NCBI RefSeq assembly: GCF_000026945.1
Contig: NC_012861.1
Span: 2,108,001-2,172,000, forward strand
Source of the DNA: Candida dubliniensis CD36
Taxonomy: Eukaryota; Ascomycota; Pichiomycetes; Serinales; Debaryomycetaceae
Reading direction: 5' to 3'
DNA length: 64,000 nt
The translations under genes were made by a program, and so were the position numbers. Shown here one piece after another: positions 1 to 9,837 of the stretch (positions within the stretch are counted from its first letter, which is position 1; every line of letters starts with the position of its first letter). The notes beneath the pieces are model-generated. The model ran no database searches and was not told the DNA's origin. It worked only from the letters and a program-made list of their open reading frames with translations.

Positions 1-710
1 TTTTATTAAATGAATTTCATATGGATTATCAAAGAATTATAATGAATTTAAAAAATGAAAAATTGTCAAATATATCCAAAAATGATGGATTAGAATCAGT
101 GATAAATTCAAATTCTTGTGGATGTATTATGCATTCAACATTTTCATTTGAATTACAAAGTTGTATTAAATGTAATTCTTGTGAATCAATTACTGAAACT
201 GTTGATCCAATGATTGATTTATCATTAGAAGTCAATTTTACAAATTTATATCAATCTTTACAATCATTTACTAGAGATGAAAAATTAGATGATTATAATT
301 GTAAAAATTGTAACACCACCACCACCACCACCAACAATAACAATAACGGTAATTCAAAAACTTCAGCAATTAAAAAATTACGATTGAAAACTTTACCACA
401 AATATTATCAATTCAATTGAAGAGATTTAGACATGATACATTAGGTAGTTTCCAAGCAACAAAAATTCAATCTCACATAGATTTCCCATTATTTTTAAAT
501 GTTACAGAATATTCAGTTATTAATGATACCGATTATATTTATCAATTATTTGCAGTTGTTGTTCATCAAGGATCAATTAATACTGGTCATTATACAGTAT
601 TTATAAAAAATAATGGTAATTGGTATAAATTTGATGATAGTGTAGTTACCATGGTTTCTCAAGATGATGTTATCAATTCCGAAGCATACTTATTATACTA
701 TATAGTTTAA
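1..710 (+). CDS. UBP8: Ubiquitin C-terminal hydrolase, Ubp8-like (3' part, cut by window start)
   Basis: The reading frame is open to the left edge, so the N-terminal zinc finger and catalytic cysteine lie outside. What remains is the C-terminal part of a USP domain. It has two Cys pairs (CIKCNSC and YNCKNCN) at the zinc-ribbon position, the block LPQILSIQLKRFRH, and the catalytic-histidine motif NTGHYTVF, and it ends in SEAYLLYYIV. In S. cerevisiae Ubp8 the same order occurs (VDPFMDLSL, QLKRFEH, GHYIAF, QAYLLFY), and I recognise the protein from that. Ubp8 removes ubiquitin from histone H2B within the SAGA deubiquitinase module in the nucleus. A Thr/Asn run sits directly after the second Cys pair, as a species-specific insertion. 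The Met at 21 is internal to the gene, not its start. Confidence is high for the USP family and good for Ubp8 rather than another USP. Confidence 0.85.
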   Translation, partial: LLNEFHMDYQRIIMNLKNEKLSNISKNDGLESVINSNSCGCIMHSTFSFELQSCIKCNSCESITETVDPMIDLSLEVNFTNLYQSLQSFTRDEKLDDYNCKNCNTTTTTTNNNNNGNSKTSAIKKLRLKTLPQILSIQLKRFRHDTLGSFQATKIQSHIDFPLFLNVTEYSVINDTDYIYQLFAVVVHQGSINTGHYTVFIKNNGNWYKFDDSVVTMVSQDDVINSEAYLLYYIV

Positions 711-1982
711 TGAAACAGAGTCCATCATATAAACACAACGTGGTCAAAACTATGAATAAGTTATTAATAGTAATCATGTTTGTTGCTGATTATTAAATCA
801 TTACAGATCTTGCATTATTGGAGATACAAGTAATTCTAGAACATCCTAACAGTAAATGCATAAAAAATTACAACAATACGATAAACGAGGATGATTATTA
901 CTTAACAGATAAGAGATAGTGAATTGATTGTTTAATAATGAAGAAAGGGATATCTAAAGAGAAGCAGTTTGTTTGTTTGTTTCTTTGTTTCTTTCTTTTT
1001 TTTTTTTTTTTTTTGTTTTCCATAAACCAATGACTAAAAAAATTTCAGCAAGTACAAGAAATAAAAGTTCAAATAAACGTTAAGGAAAGGATTAAATAAT
1101 TGGTTTCCCATTAATTGATAGTAAATCTTTCGCCCTGTTATTATCATTATTCATGATTGAAAATTTTTCAGTTTCAAAAAAGTTTTAGTTCCAATGACGT
1201 CAGATAACTTAAACCAATCATGGTTTTTTTTTAAAAAAGGGGACAAAAAATTGAGAAGTTGATAGTATTTTCCTTATCCAGTTAATTTAGGGCTATTCAG
1301 TTGAGTCAAAGTGCCAATACTAACAATAAACGAGGCGTTGTTTAATTTCAATTCCAGTTTTAAGTCCAATTCCATTTAGTCATTATTAGTATTATTATTA
1401 TTGGTTGTAGTTTGATGTTGTTGCTATTTCTTATTCATGGTCTTTCTTTGCCCCCCCCCCCCCTTTCAAAATCAGTTATTTCGTAACAGTATAATTTAAA
1501 TAAATTCAATCCACTAATGGTAAATGATTTAAGGACCACTTTCTAATTTAGGCAATCACAATCAGATTTGAATTTCCTAATTAGTAAACTTGATTTGCAT
1601 CTACATTTCTTCTTCTTCTGATCTCAATCAATTAATTCAAGTTGCATCAAAAGTAATTTATAAAAAAATGATACAAAAATCAAACAATCAGAGTTTATTG
1701 TTGTTGTTGTTGTTGTTTTGCAGTCTTACCTATTTCCCCTTTGCCATGATGAAGATCACTTTTAATTTCCCAAATTCAAGTTTATAACTCTATCTCTACT
1801 CTTTCCTTCAAAAACTTCCACACATATATATATATATATAGGTCTATCGATCTTTTTAAATTCTTCTATTATTTGTAGTCAATCGTTTTAATACCTGTCC
1901 TTCTTATACCCTAAAACCCAGTTCCTTGTTTGTTTTCTATCAAAATATAAATTAAAAACCCTAATTATATCTAATAAATGAT
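711..1982. other. Intergenic spacer between UBP8 and the first GH76 gene
   Basis: This 1.27 kb spacer is probably the promoter of the GH76 gene. It contains a long T run near 985-1005, an exact CRE palindrome TGACGTCA at 1195-1202, a run of 13 C at 1451-1463 and a short TA repeat near 1825-1840. I see no credible gene; the 65-codon ORF at 1590 is low-complexity. Confidence 0.6.
1195..1202. promoter_or_regulatory. CRE/ATF palindrome TGACGTCA
   Basis: This is an exact match to the CRE consensus bound by bZIP factors such as Sko1 in yeasts. It lies about 780 bp upstream of the GH76 start codon. In C. albicans Sko1 takes part in the cell-wall damage response, which would suit a cell-wall mannosidase target. 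The site is seen in the sequence; its use is inferred. Confidence 0.35.
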
Positions 1983-3176
1983 ATGTATATTATTATATCC
2001 CTAATATTATGTTTATTGAATTTTCCATCTTATATTTTGGGTGCACCAGCCACCACATTATTCATTCCTAAACGGGACACATTTGATCCATCAAGTGCAT
2101 TTAATTCAGCTATCAATGCCACATGGTCAGTATTTTGGAATGATCAATATCAAGCATTCTCTGAAAATGATCCAGGATGTTCTACTCCAAATACAAATAA
2201 TTTCACATATACTTCAGTTTGGAATTTAGCAGTTGTTGGTAAAGCCATTGTTGAATCTGGAGATGTTTCTAAAACTATAAATGTAATTAACAATTTATAT
2301 CAATATCAAAATGATCAAGGTTGGTTTTCTACAACTCCGAATTCTCCTGAAAGTTTTGTTGATGATAATTGTCAAGTATTGTGGGTTTTCATAGAAGCTT
2401 ATAAATTGACATCGAATGAAAAATATTTAACCACCGCTAATCAATTGATGCAATTAATTCAACAACAATGGTCCAATATTGGTGGAGTGATTTGGAAAGT
2501 GGATTCTAATTATATTGCTTCAATCTCAACTGTGGAAGCAGCTTTAAGTGCCGTTAAAATTTATCAATATAATCAAGATGATACATTATTGACATTTGCT
2601 AATAGTTGTCTTGGTTGGTTAGATGAACATTTAACTGATCCAACCGATGGTTTCTATTATGATGGAATTGATAAAACCACTTGGCAAGTAAATAAGGGGA
2701 AATTAACTTATACCGTTGGTGTTGCTATGTCAACATATTCATATCTTTATAAATATACCAATGATTTACATTATGTTTTATATGCCGTTAAAAAAGCTTA
2801 TGGTAGTTTAAATTCCAATGTTTTTTTAAGAAGTAATGGATATTGGAATAATGATTTGAAATATTTACATTTATTATTTGTTGGATTTGCTGATGTAATT
2901 ACCATGTGTGGTCAAAAAGGTTATATTGACAATATTGTCAAACAAGGTGAATTCATTTATGAATATGATCAATTACCAAATTCTTTAGGAAGTTATCTCG
3001 ATTTTACAACTTCACAAACATTGTATAATAGATATGTACAATCAACTGGAGATTCAAGTATAGGGTTTCAATCTAATGGTGATAATAATAGTCTTTGTGG
3101 TAATCAACCCAAAAGATCTTTATTGGATAATGCTTCAGCTGCACAAATATTTTATGAAATTAGCCGATTTTACTGA
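1983..3176 (+). CDS. Secreted GH76 alpha-1,6-mannanase-like protein (paralog 1)
   Basis: The product is 397 aa. Residues 1-20 form a hydrophobic signal peptide, followed by a Lys-Arg Kex2 site at 30-31. The rest is one GH76 domain: N-terminal FDPSSAFNSAINATWSVFWN, the catalytic Asp pair in VDDNCQVLW (D127-D128), and the repeating-helix blocks IASISTVEAALSAVK and GKLTYTVGVAMSTYSYLYKYTN. It belongs to the fungal Dfg5/Dcw1-like clan, which acts on mannan or GPI-glycan during cell-wall assembly. The C-terminus (KRSLLDNASAAQIFYEISRFY) is polar and has a second dibasic site, with no hydrophobic GPI-attachment tail, so it is probably released or loosely wall-bound. It is a clear paralog of the gene at 19963. 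The start chosen is the first ATG that yields the signal peptide. Confidence 0.85.
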   Translation: MYIIISLILCLLNFPSYILGAPATTLFIPKRDTFDPSSAFNSAINATWSVFWNDQYQAFSENDPGCSTPNTNNFTYTSVWNLAVVGKAIVESGDVSKTINVINNLYQYQNDQGWFSTTPNSPESFVDDNCQVLWVFIEAYKLTSNEKYLTTANQLMQLIQQQWSNIGGVIWKVDSNYIASISTVEAALSAVKIYQYNQDDTLLTFANSCLGWLDEHLTDPTDGFYYDGIDKTTWQVNKGKLTYTVGVAMSTYSYLYKYTNDLHYVLYAVKKAYGSLNSNVFLRSNGYWNNDLKYLHLLFVGFADVITMCGQKGYIDNIVKQGEFIYEYDQLPNSLGSYLDFTTSQTLYNRYVQSTGDSSIGFQSNGDNNSLCGNQPKRSLLDNASAAQIFYEISRFY

Positions 3177-3959
3177 GGAAAAAATCAAAACGGAAAATAC
3201 TTAACAATTGACAATCTAATAACTATATATTACTTCTTTACGTATGAATTTATTTATTTATTTATTTATGATTATTAATACATGGTAATGGTATTTACTT
3301 GAGAATTAGACGTAGTTTAACGAATCAAAAATCAACCATATAATGGAATTAAAAAAAAAAAAAAAAAAAAGAAATAACAGACAATTACGGAGAATGTCTT
3401 GTTTTCAGGTTACTTGAGACTGGTCATTGGTCAAAAACCTTAATTGTTCTATACTTGTAGATGGATCATTGGGAATGGATGAGTTGTTGCAAGATATATC
3501 TTTTTTTGAATTAATTATGATAATTTAAGTAATAATAGTAGTTAGGTAATCAATTAAGATATCATCTAAAGATTCATAATGGCTAGTGTCTAAAGAAGAC
3601 CCGTGTTGGTAATCCAAACTTTCTCTTTCTGACACATTCTCAGTGTTATCCATAATAGCAATTAATCTTAAAATATTAAATAGCATACAATAATATTAAC
3701 TTAGCTATGCATTCATCTGCTCCATTTAACATTTTAATTTAACAAAAAACAACATTAGTATTCTCAATAGCAATATTAAGGCTGTCAGCGCTTAAATAAT
3801 ATAACCTTATTTGATAATCACACTAATCAAGAATTAGAATTAGCTATACTCACAATACTTTTTTCATAGTGTAATGGCTGCGAAAAGAGTTTTTTGTAAG
3901 CAACTTCTCCCCCAGTCGGGTAAATTTAATTCTAAACCACCAGAAAACTTCATACCCTT
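3177..3959. other. Intergenic spacer, start of the MRS-type left flank
   Basis: AT-rich sequence with an A run of about 20 near 3351-3370 and a T-rich stretch near 3498. No supportable gene. The 95-codon minus ORF at 3864-4151 runs into the repeat array that follows and is best read as repeat sequence. Confidence 0.5.
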
Positions 3960-4770
3960 ATTTCCAATTCTTTTTTCAACAAAGAGTCTAGCCGGGTAGG
4001 GTTTATACAGGCTAAAATCTGACAAAATTTGACCATATTCTTTTATGACATTAACTAATGGAAAATGAGCTCCTGATTTCAATGGTACCATTATTTTCAA
4101 CGTAGCATAAATATTGGGTAAGTTATAGTAAATTTGATTTTCCAGAAACACATAGTAAAGACAGAATCCATCAAAAAAATAAATTACATCAGTCTAGCCG
4201 GGTAGACTTTATCTAGGCAAAAATCTGACCCTAATGTTTTATGATATCAAATGATGCAGAATGAAATTCTGACTTCAACGGTACTATTCGTTCCATTGTA
4301 GCACAAATATTGGATGAGTTATAGCAAAATTTAGTTTTTTGGAACTCTTAAGTCAGCAAGTTTGAGATTTTGAAAAATTTTTGAAATTTTTTCAGAAACC
4401 AAGAATGAAGGTAAAACCCACCAAAAAAAAATTCCCACCAAAATCAAAAATTTGACCATATTCTTTTATGATATTAACTAATAGAAAATGAGCCCCTGAT
4501 TTCAACGGTGCCATTAGTTTCAACGTAGCACAAATATTGGGTGAGTTATAGCAAATTTGATTTTCTAGAAATGCATAATAAAAGCAGTGCTTTGCAAAAA
4601 AAATAAATTACATCAGGTCTGCCGGGTATGATCCATATATAGGTAAAAATCTGACCAAATTTTTTTGATGACATTAAATGATGGAGAATGACTCGCTGAT
4701 TTCAATAATACCATTGGTTTCAACATAACTCAAATACTGGGTGAATTATAGCCAATTGTATTTTGAGGAC
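3960..4770. repeat. Four-copy degenerate ~200 bp tandem array (left flank)
   Basis: Four related units can be aligned by eye. Each carries in order: a TTTTATGAYATTAA-like block (near 4041, 4238, 4464, 4661), then CTGATTTCAA, then TTTCAACGTAGCACAAATATT, then GGGTGAGTTATAGCAAATTT. Spacings are about 197, 226 and 200 bp. Three copies are also preceded by a GCCGGGTA box (near 3990, 4196, 4620). The copies have diverged by roughly a fifth to a quarter, so this is an old amplification. It lies in the flank of the RPS array, so it may be part of the HOK or RB2 segments that border RPS in C. albicans. I cannot say which without comparison. Confidence 0.6.
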
Positions 4771-5254
4771 ATAGATGTATGCAAGGATGAGGATTTCGTT
4801 CGAAACCTGCAGATACTTAGACATCAAATAGTAACAGAATTGTTGATCAATATAACGAAAGTACATTTGAACCATAAAAAAACAAGCTTTATTATAATCA
4901 CAATCATAATTTATCCTGCTGTGTAATACTTTAGCTAGATGTATTAATATCAATGTGGTTGGTTACCAAGCTGATAGTACAAACATAGTGTAGACAATAA
5001 GAAATGAGAAAAAGACCAGCAGCACCCTCTAGAAATAAAGCAGAGTTGTCTTGAGAAGGGAAGAGCAGCAATCATGCAACCTAGTGGCTATTGTTTATGA
5101 TTTGAGAAAATAAAGATATAGTTTCTGCTAAACACAAATGAAGCAAAAGTGGCAAACACATGTTAATTGTCTCAATTGACTAGTAGCAAGTAGTAGACAT
5201 TAACTTCAAACAAAGACACTAACACCCTCCACAATATGAATAATGTCAGTAATG
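4771..5254. other. Gene-free AT-rich stretch
   Basis: No open frame or motif I can support. It lies between the degenerate array and the decayed gene on the minus strand. Confidence 0.5.
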
Positions 5255-6613
5255 TTCTAATCAGCAATGAAATTTGAGTCATACGATTTGTTATTGTCGT
5301 CTTGTTTAACCATCTTTATACTTTTCCTATCATTGTTAGAATCAGAATCCGATTGTCGTTGTTATCCCTCTTTTCCGATGGTTCATTTCTTGTCAGAGAA
5401 TTTGTTTGAAGTGATATTGGTAGTCTTGTAACCTACTTCTCATTTCTTTCCATTGTCTTCAAGCACTCTATTTGTAAAAAAACAACACAAATATTCATAT
5501 TGATAGTCTATTAAGACTAACATGCCCTGATGTAGATCCCTCTAATTAATGTCCCATTAAAATCTGATTGTTGGTATTGCTTGACTTATGGACACTTAGG
5601 GAAAACTCCAAATCCTTACCACAGTAAAATAAAAATTAATCCAGCCATTTGTCAAACACCATAATACTTTTTTAAAACAACTTAGTATATCCTTATTTCC
5701 CAAATAGTTCAATAAACTGTTTCATTTTTCAATATTTTGCTCATAATCCCTTTCTCGTTGTTGAAATATCAATTAGTATTTTATAGTGTTTCCAATACGA
5801 ACTAAATCCCAAGCATGAAGTAACACCAAATACACAAGGTAGTAGTGGATGACTCTTGATCAAACTAAATATAAGATCATCAATTTTACATATGCTCCTG
5901 AACACTTTACTGAAACCTTGTTAATTGATTTGGCAAAAGGAAACAATGAATAATAAAATGTACCCAGTTGACAAAATGATAGCCAGTTGAATATTTACCC
6001 CGTTAGCACTAACACTTTCAACACTACGTGCCATATCTTCGTTTAAACTCCCCCTATCAATGATTCTTATCCCATAGACACTCAATATGACAGATCTGTT
6101 GGCCTTCCTATTGTAGGCCAGCTTTCATTGAAATTAAGTGTTCTCTTCATTAAAATTCAACCATACACAAGAAGTCTTGGGGAAATCAAATTCATCACAA
6201 ATTGTATCATAATTAACAAAGGCATTCCCGACAGAATCCATGCATCTAAAAGTTTATGAATGGACAATTCTTAAATGTTGTAATAATCTTGTGGCTTTAC
6301 CAAAACTTCTTAGACGAGTATTCCCATACATCTCCACAAGATCTTTCACAGTATTCAGGGCGGCTTGATGAACAAACGGGATATATCATCTTCATTAATA
6401 TCCAATGAAAAATTGATGAGTACTTCTTTTTTGAGCATTAGCAGAGGGTATAGTTCATAATCAAAACAAACTGCCCATCGTCTATCTCCACTAGTACCGT
6501 CTATAATTGTTGAATCTGGAATACCCAATTTTCACTCAACTGTTGATACACAACACCAGGATGAAATATATTTTATCAATACTATTTTATATATCTTCAA
6601 ATGTGTATACCAT
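5255..6613 (-). pseudogene. Heavily decayed protein-coding gene, family not recognised
   Basis: Reading the minus strand from an ATG at 6613 gives MVYTFEDI and then a stop. Coding-like sequence continues across frames: HPGVVYQQLSENWVFQ, SGDRRWAVCFDYELYP, SLDINEDDISRLFIKPP, then after a frameshift ALNTVKDLVEMYGNTRLRS, FGKATRLLQHLRIVHS, NAFVNYDTICDEFDFPKTS. The 3' part is Ser/Asp/Asn/Lys-rich (QSDSDSNNDRK, DDNNKSYDSNF). At least six stops and two frameshifts interrupt it. About 130 bp upstream of the ATG there is an AT-rich TATA-like stretch (ATAAATATAAG). The consistent amino-acid composition over 1.3 kb argues for a dead gene rather than chance. I do not recognise the family. Confidence 0.45.
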
Positions 6614-7609
6614 TTTGATTAATTGATGATGTAGTTCAGAAGAAAGTAGAGTTAACGAAGTGTAAGAGTTATTTTTATGTTTGAGAAAATTTTGTTCTCT
6701 TTTTTTTCCTTTGTACGTGGCTAACCATGGGTCTTATATTTATGCTCTCTATACAAACTCTACCAAAGAAGTATAATAACAGTTAACACCCAACCCCCTT
6801 GACTTTGTTCAGTGGATAAGATGATAAGTGTTTCCTGCATTATTAGTAGAATATGATTGATCTTATTCTAATAAACTATACTTCATTCTGCCAACAATTA
6901 TGAATTTATATTGTAGCAGTAAATGTTGAATTCTATGTAACCAAACAGCAATCGACTTTTAGTGATGACTCTCCAAAAGGGATTCTCACATATACTTATA
7001 ATCCAACTTGTCTCTCCCTAACACACATTGAGTTTAATCGTTAAGCAGGATTAATTCTAATGCATCAATAGTATATAATAGTTGGTTGGCTTTTCCTTAA
7101 TCGGCTCAACATAACAATAACCATATTACTCAATAATGACAATAACCAACTTAACATGTATATAGTATTACCTTATCAAGCTTACACACCAGTAATAAGT
7201 TAATACTAGTTGAATTCACTTCACTTGCCCTTAATGAAATTCTGTGGTGATTATAATTATTCACTTCAATACTTTAGTTGATGTATTAACAACTAATCAA
7301 ATTAATTTTTGATGAACAAGGGTGAGGATATGAAACTTAGCTGAGTGGTAAGTAATTCCCCACGAAGCTTCTGTTCGTGTCTCGACGTTTCCTCAATAGG
7401 AGCAGCACAACAACACAATATCATTATGAAGTGGGACATTAGATTGTAATCATGGAAGTTCCAAATGATATTGACCACAGCATATCCTATTTAGAAACGC
7501 ATTAAAATCCAATAAAATGACTAATTCAAACTTCCTTGTATGCAGTGTCGTATTATTATTCTGTAGCTCACAACCAATTAGGTTAATTGAACCATGAACT
7601 GGCAATTAC
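6614..7609. other. Gene-free stretch between two pseudogenes
   Basis: AT-rich sequence without a supportable gene. A weak tRNA A-box-like string at 7338 was considered and rejected. The part next to 6613 probably contains the former promoter of the decayed gene on the minus strand. Confidence 0.45.
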
Positions 7610-7611
7610 CA

Positions 7612-8178
7612 CTAAGTCAATTCTGAGTTCTTACCATTAATATCTAAACCAAGGTGACAACAACCTAGTTCAAAAACAGCATATTCTCTACCAAAGTTAA
7701 CACCTGGAACCAAACCTGAACCATCTATTAATGCACCACTAATGCTGGATAAGTAACGACCATGCACGGTGGGGGCGACGACAACATAAGCTTGTCCTGG
7801 TTTGGCAAAAGCTTCTATAAAAATATTATCGACAATCAAATCACTTACTCCAATACCTGTGTAATCTTGACCAACATCTCTCACAACTTGACTTAACAAA
7901 TTAATTTCATGATGTTGGCTTTTTGGATACCAGTAACCAATTTTCTGTTGTTCTTCAAAGCAAAACCAAAAGCAAATATGACAATTCTTTCGGAGTTGAT
8001 TCTTGTCAAAATTTTCAAGGATTCAACAACATCTGGTTATGATTGATGTTGCAACCCAATATATTTACCTTCAGTATATTCACTGATTTAGGAAGAATCA
8101 ATATCATCGTAAATACTCTTAACACCTGGCATGTTCTTAATAAAAACTAATGAAGCTTAAATATCGAATTCCTTTTTT
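7612..8178 (-). pseudogene. Decayed IDH1 (NAD-isocitrate dehydrogenase subunit 1) fragment
   Basis: On the minus strand, segments in order match NAD-dependent isocitrate dehydrogenase subunit 1: KKEFDI, stop, ASLVFIKNMPGVK; SEYTEGKYIGLQHQS, stop, [42 protein letters not shown]; a frameshift with loss of the GDGLFR block; then VSDLIVDNIFIEAFAKPGQ, SGALIDGSGLVPGVNFGRE, YAVFELG, LGLDINGKN. The family's usual forms are [51 protein letters not shown] and HVGLDIKGKN. Three in-frame stops and one frameshift make it nonfunctional. The N-terminal third and the last ~40 residues are missing. The final 95 codons remain open, which hides the decay from simple ORF calling. A functional copy presumably exists elsewhere in the genome. 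Confidence 0.85.
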
Positions 8179-8974
8179 AATCAATGATTTGGCAAATTTC
8201 AATCTCTAATAAAATAATTAAAGTGATTTCAAAATATCAACCATGATGTTCCAAATATGGCAACTAATTAAGAATCTATACTTTTCCAAAAGTCAAAAAA
8301 TTGATCACCAATAAAATACTTGTACCAGATATCAAATACTGCTTTGAGACAACTAGCGGGGATAACTTGTTATAGTTTCACTCATAATCCTGGACTTCTA
8401 ATAATGGGAATTAAATCACTCTTTATTCATTTAATGATCCCTGGGTGTGCATCAAAAACATCCCTATCAATAAGTAAATAATAATATGTTTAACCATTAG
8501 TACTATCCAGCTTCACTCATTAAAATAATTAAACCTATTTTCATAAACATGATAACAACTGATAAACTAAACCCGGTAGATGACTATGCCACCAATACCA
8601 AAAGTGGCTAGTTCTGTTAAATTCATTAATCCTAAGTACATTTCCATTGTACATTTATTAATTTCATTGAAATATGGCTATTAGGTAGATTTACCGACCA
8701 GCGTCTAAAATAATGGGGACTTCTTTAAAAGCAATACAACAACAAATGACCAATAATTACTTGACGCCATTCACTAAGTATCTCTGTAACTCTCAAACAT
8801 TATTAATTCACTATCATCCTATTCATTCGCTTGATTGAAGTAGTTAAGTCTAATATCCCGCCAAACAAAACTGGAAACCACTAACCGCTATCACAATAAA
8901 TTACAACTCATGGCGTCAATGGAACTATTAATACATTCTCATAGGGATCTAAACTTGAATAAACAATTGATTGA
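8179..8974 (-). other. Possible further coding relic, not recognised
   Basis: Minus-strand reading gives short protein-like islands separated by stops: WFPVLFGGILDLTTSIKRMN near 8880-8820, MYLGLMNLTELATFGIGG near 8640-8590, YYYLLIDRDVFDAHPGIIK near 8490-8435 and VFDIWYKYFIGDQFFDFWK near 8347-8290. They may come from another gene captured along with the IDH1 fragment. I recognise no family, and chance cannot be excluded. Confidence 0.25.
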
Positions 8975-9208
8975 ATGATTTATGTTGTGCTAGTTGAGGT
9001 GTTTCAATATAACTTGTTGTGTACTAATGAGATTGATAAAGTTGGTTGTAAAAAAAAAGTTGTAAGAAAAGGTTGTAAGAAAATGGTTGTAAGAAAAGAT
9101 TCTAAGAAATTAGGCTTGAGAAAAAATAATAGACGCCAGAAAAATACCCATAAAAATCCTAATAAAAACCATTATGCATGGGAGAAATTAGTTCCGAACC
9201 TTGCATGA
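8975..9208 (+). CDS. Doubtful small Lys/Arg-rich ORF over a short tandem repeat
   Basis: A 77-codon ORF whose centre is an imperfect repeat of the string GTTGTAAGAAAA (9041-9125). It translates to GCKKKVVRKGCKKMVVRKDS and then a basic, Asn/His-rich tail. There is no signal peptide or known domain. The regular codon phasing of the repeat keeps the frame open, so the ORF may only reflect the repeat. It is recorded because the repeat itself is real. Confidence 0.15.
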   Translation: MIYVVLVEVFQYNLLCTNEIDKVGCKKKVVRKGCKKMVVRKDSKKLGLRKNNRRQKNTHKNPNKNHYAWEKLVPNLA

Positions 9209-9765
9209 AACTTGCATGTTTATGTCCGAATTTGCCTAAAATTTGTATGTATTTTGAGCACGGGTACACGATTTTCTTAACTCCGGCCTGGTCACGTGAC
9301 TTTTTTCATACAAAATCCTGCATTTTTTGCATATACTTGCATGTTAACTCCGTGACTTAGGGAGAATGAGACGCAACAGAGAGGACACAATAACACACTC
9401 AATACTCTTCCCATGCACACCCAGACCTCCCATTTTCTAGCCTAATTATCAATCAAGTCTCAATCTCAGATTGAAAACGATCGATAAAAAATTGAGTGAG
9501 ATATTGCAAATTGAAATATTTCACCACCGATTTTAACAAATATGCTACCAACTTACCACCTTCCCATAGTTAATATTACACCTCTCAATAAAATAATCAG
9601 TTTTCATCTCTACATAATGTTATTACTATCACATGATAGGCAGAGTCTAGAAGTATCATAAGATCAATTGAAACACAATAAATCAAGTATACCACACCCA
9701 GTATTAACGAAACATTGATATTTCCCAAATCCTAGGGTATTGACCACCAAAAAAAACACCACAAA
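9209..9765. other. Left boundary of the RPS array
   Basis: Contains two related strings starting ACTTGCATGTT (9209 and 9339), a perfect 10 bp palindrome GTCACGTGAC at 9291-9300, and AT-rich sequence running to the first RPS unit. No gene is supportable. The 60-codon ORF at 9178-9360 spans the repeated strings and has no protein features. Confidence 0.45.
9291..9300. promoter_or_regulatory. GTCACGTGAC palindrome (Cbf1/Tye7-type E-box)
   Basis: A ten-base perfect palindrome containing CACGTG and the full RTCACRTG half-consensus on both strands. bHLH factors such as Cbf1 bind such sites. No gene is near enough to assign a target; it lies 466 bp left of the first RPS unit. Confidence 0.35.
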
Positions 9766-9837
9766 ATCATTTCCGCAATAGTTAAGGATGGAAATTGAAG
9801 TGTGGGCGGTAGAGGGGTGCTACAAGAGCCAATCAGG

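Noticed and set aside
3864..4151. 95-codon minus ORF as a gene
   Set aside because: Most of it overlaps the degenerate ~200 bp array and has no conserved protein features.
7331..7405. tRNA-like stretch with A-box TAGCTGAGTGG and weak B-box TGTTCGTGTC
   Set aside because: The acceptor pairs only over five bases, the D-stem does not pair and no anticodon arm forms; at most a very old relic.
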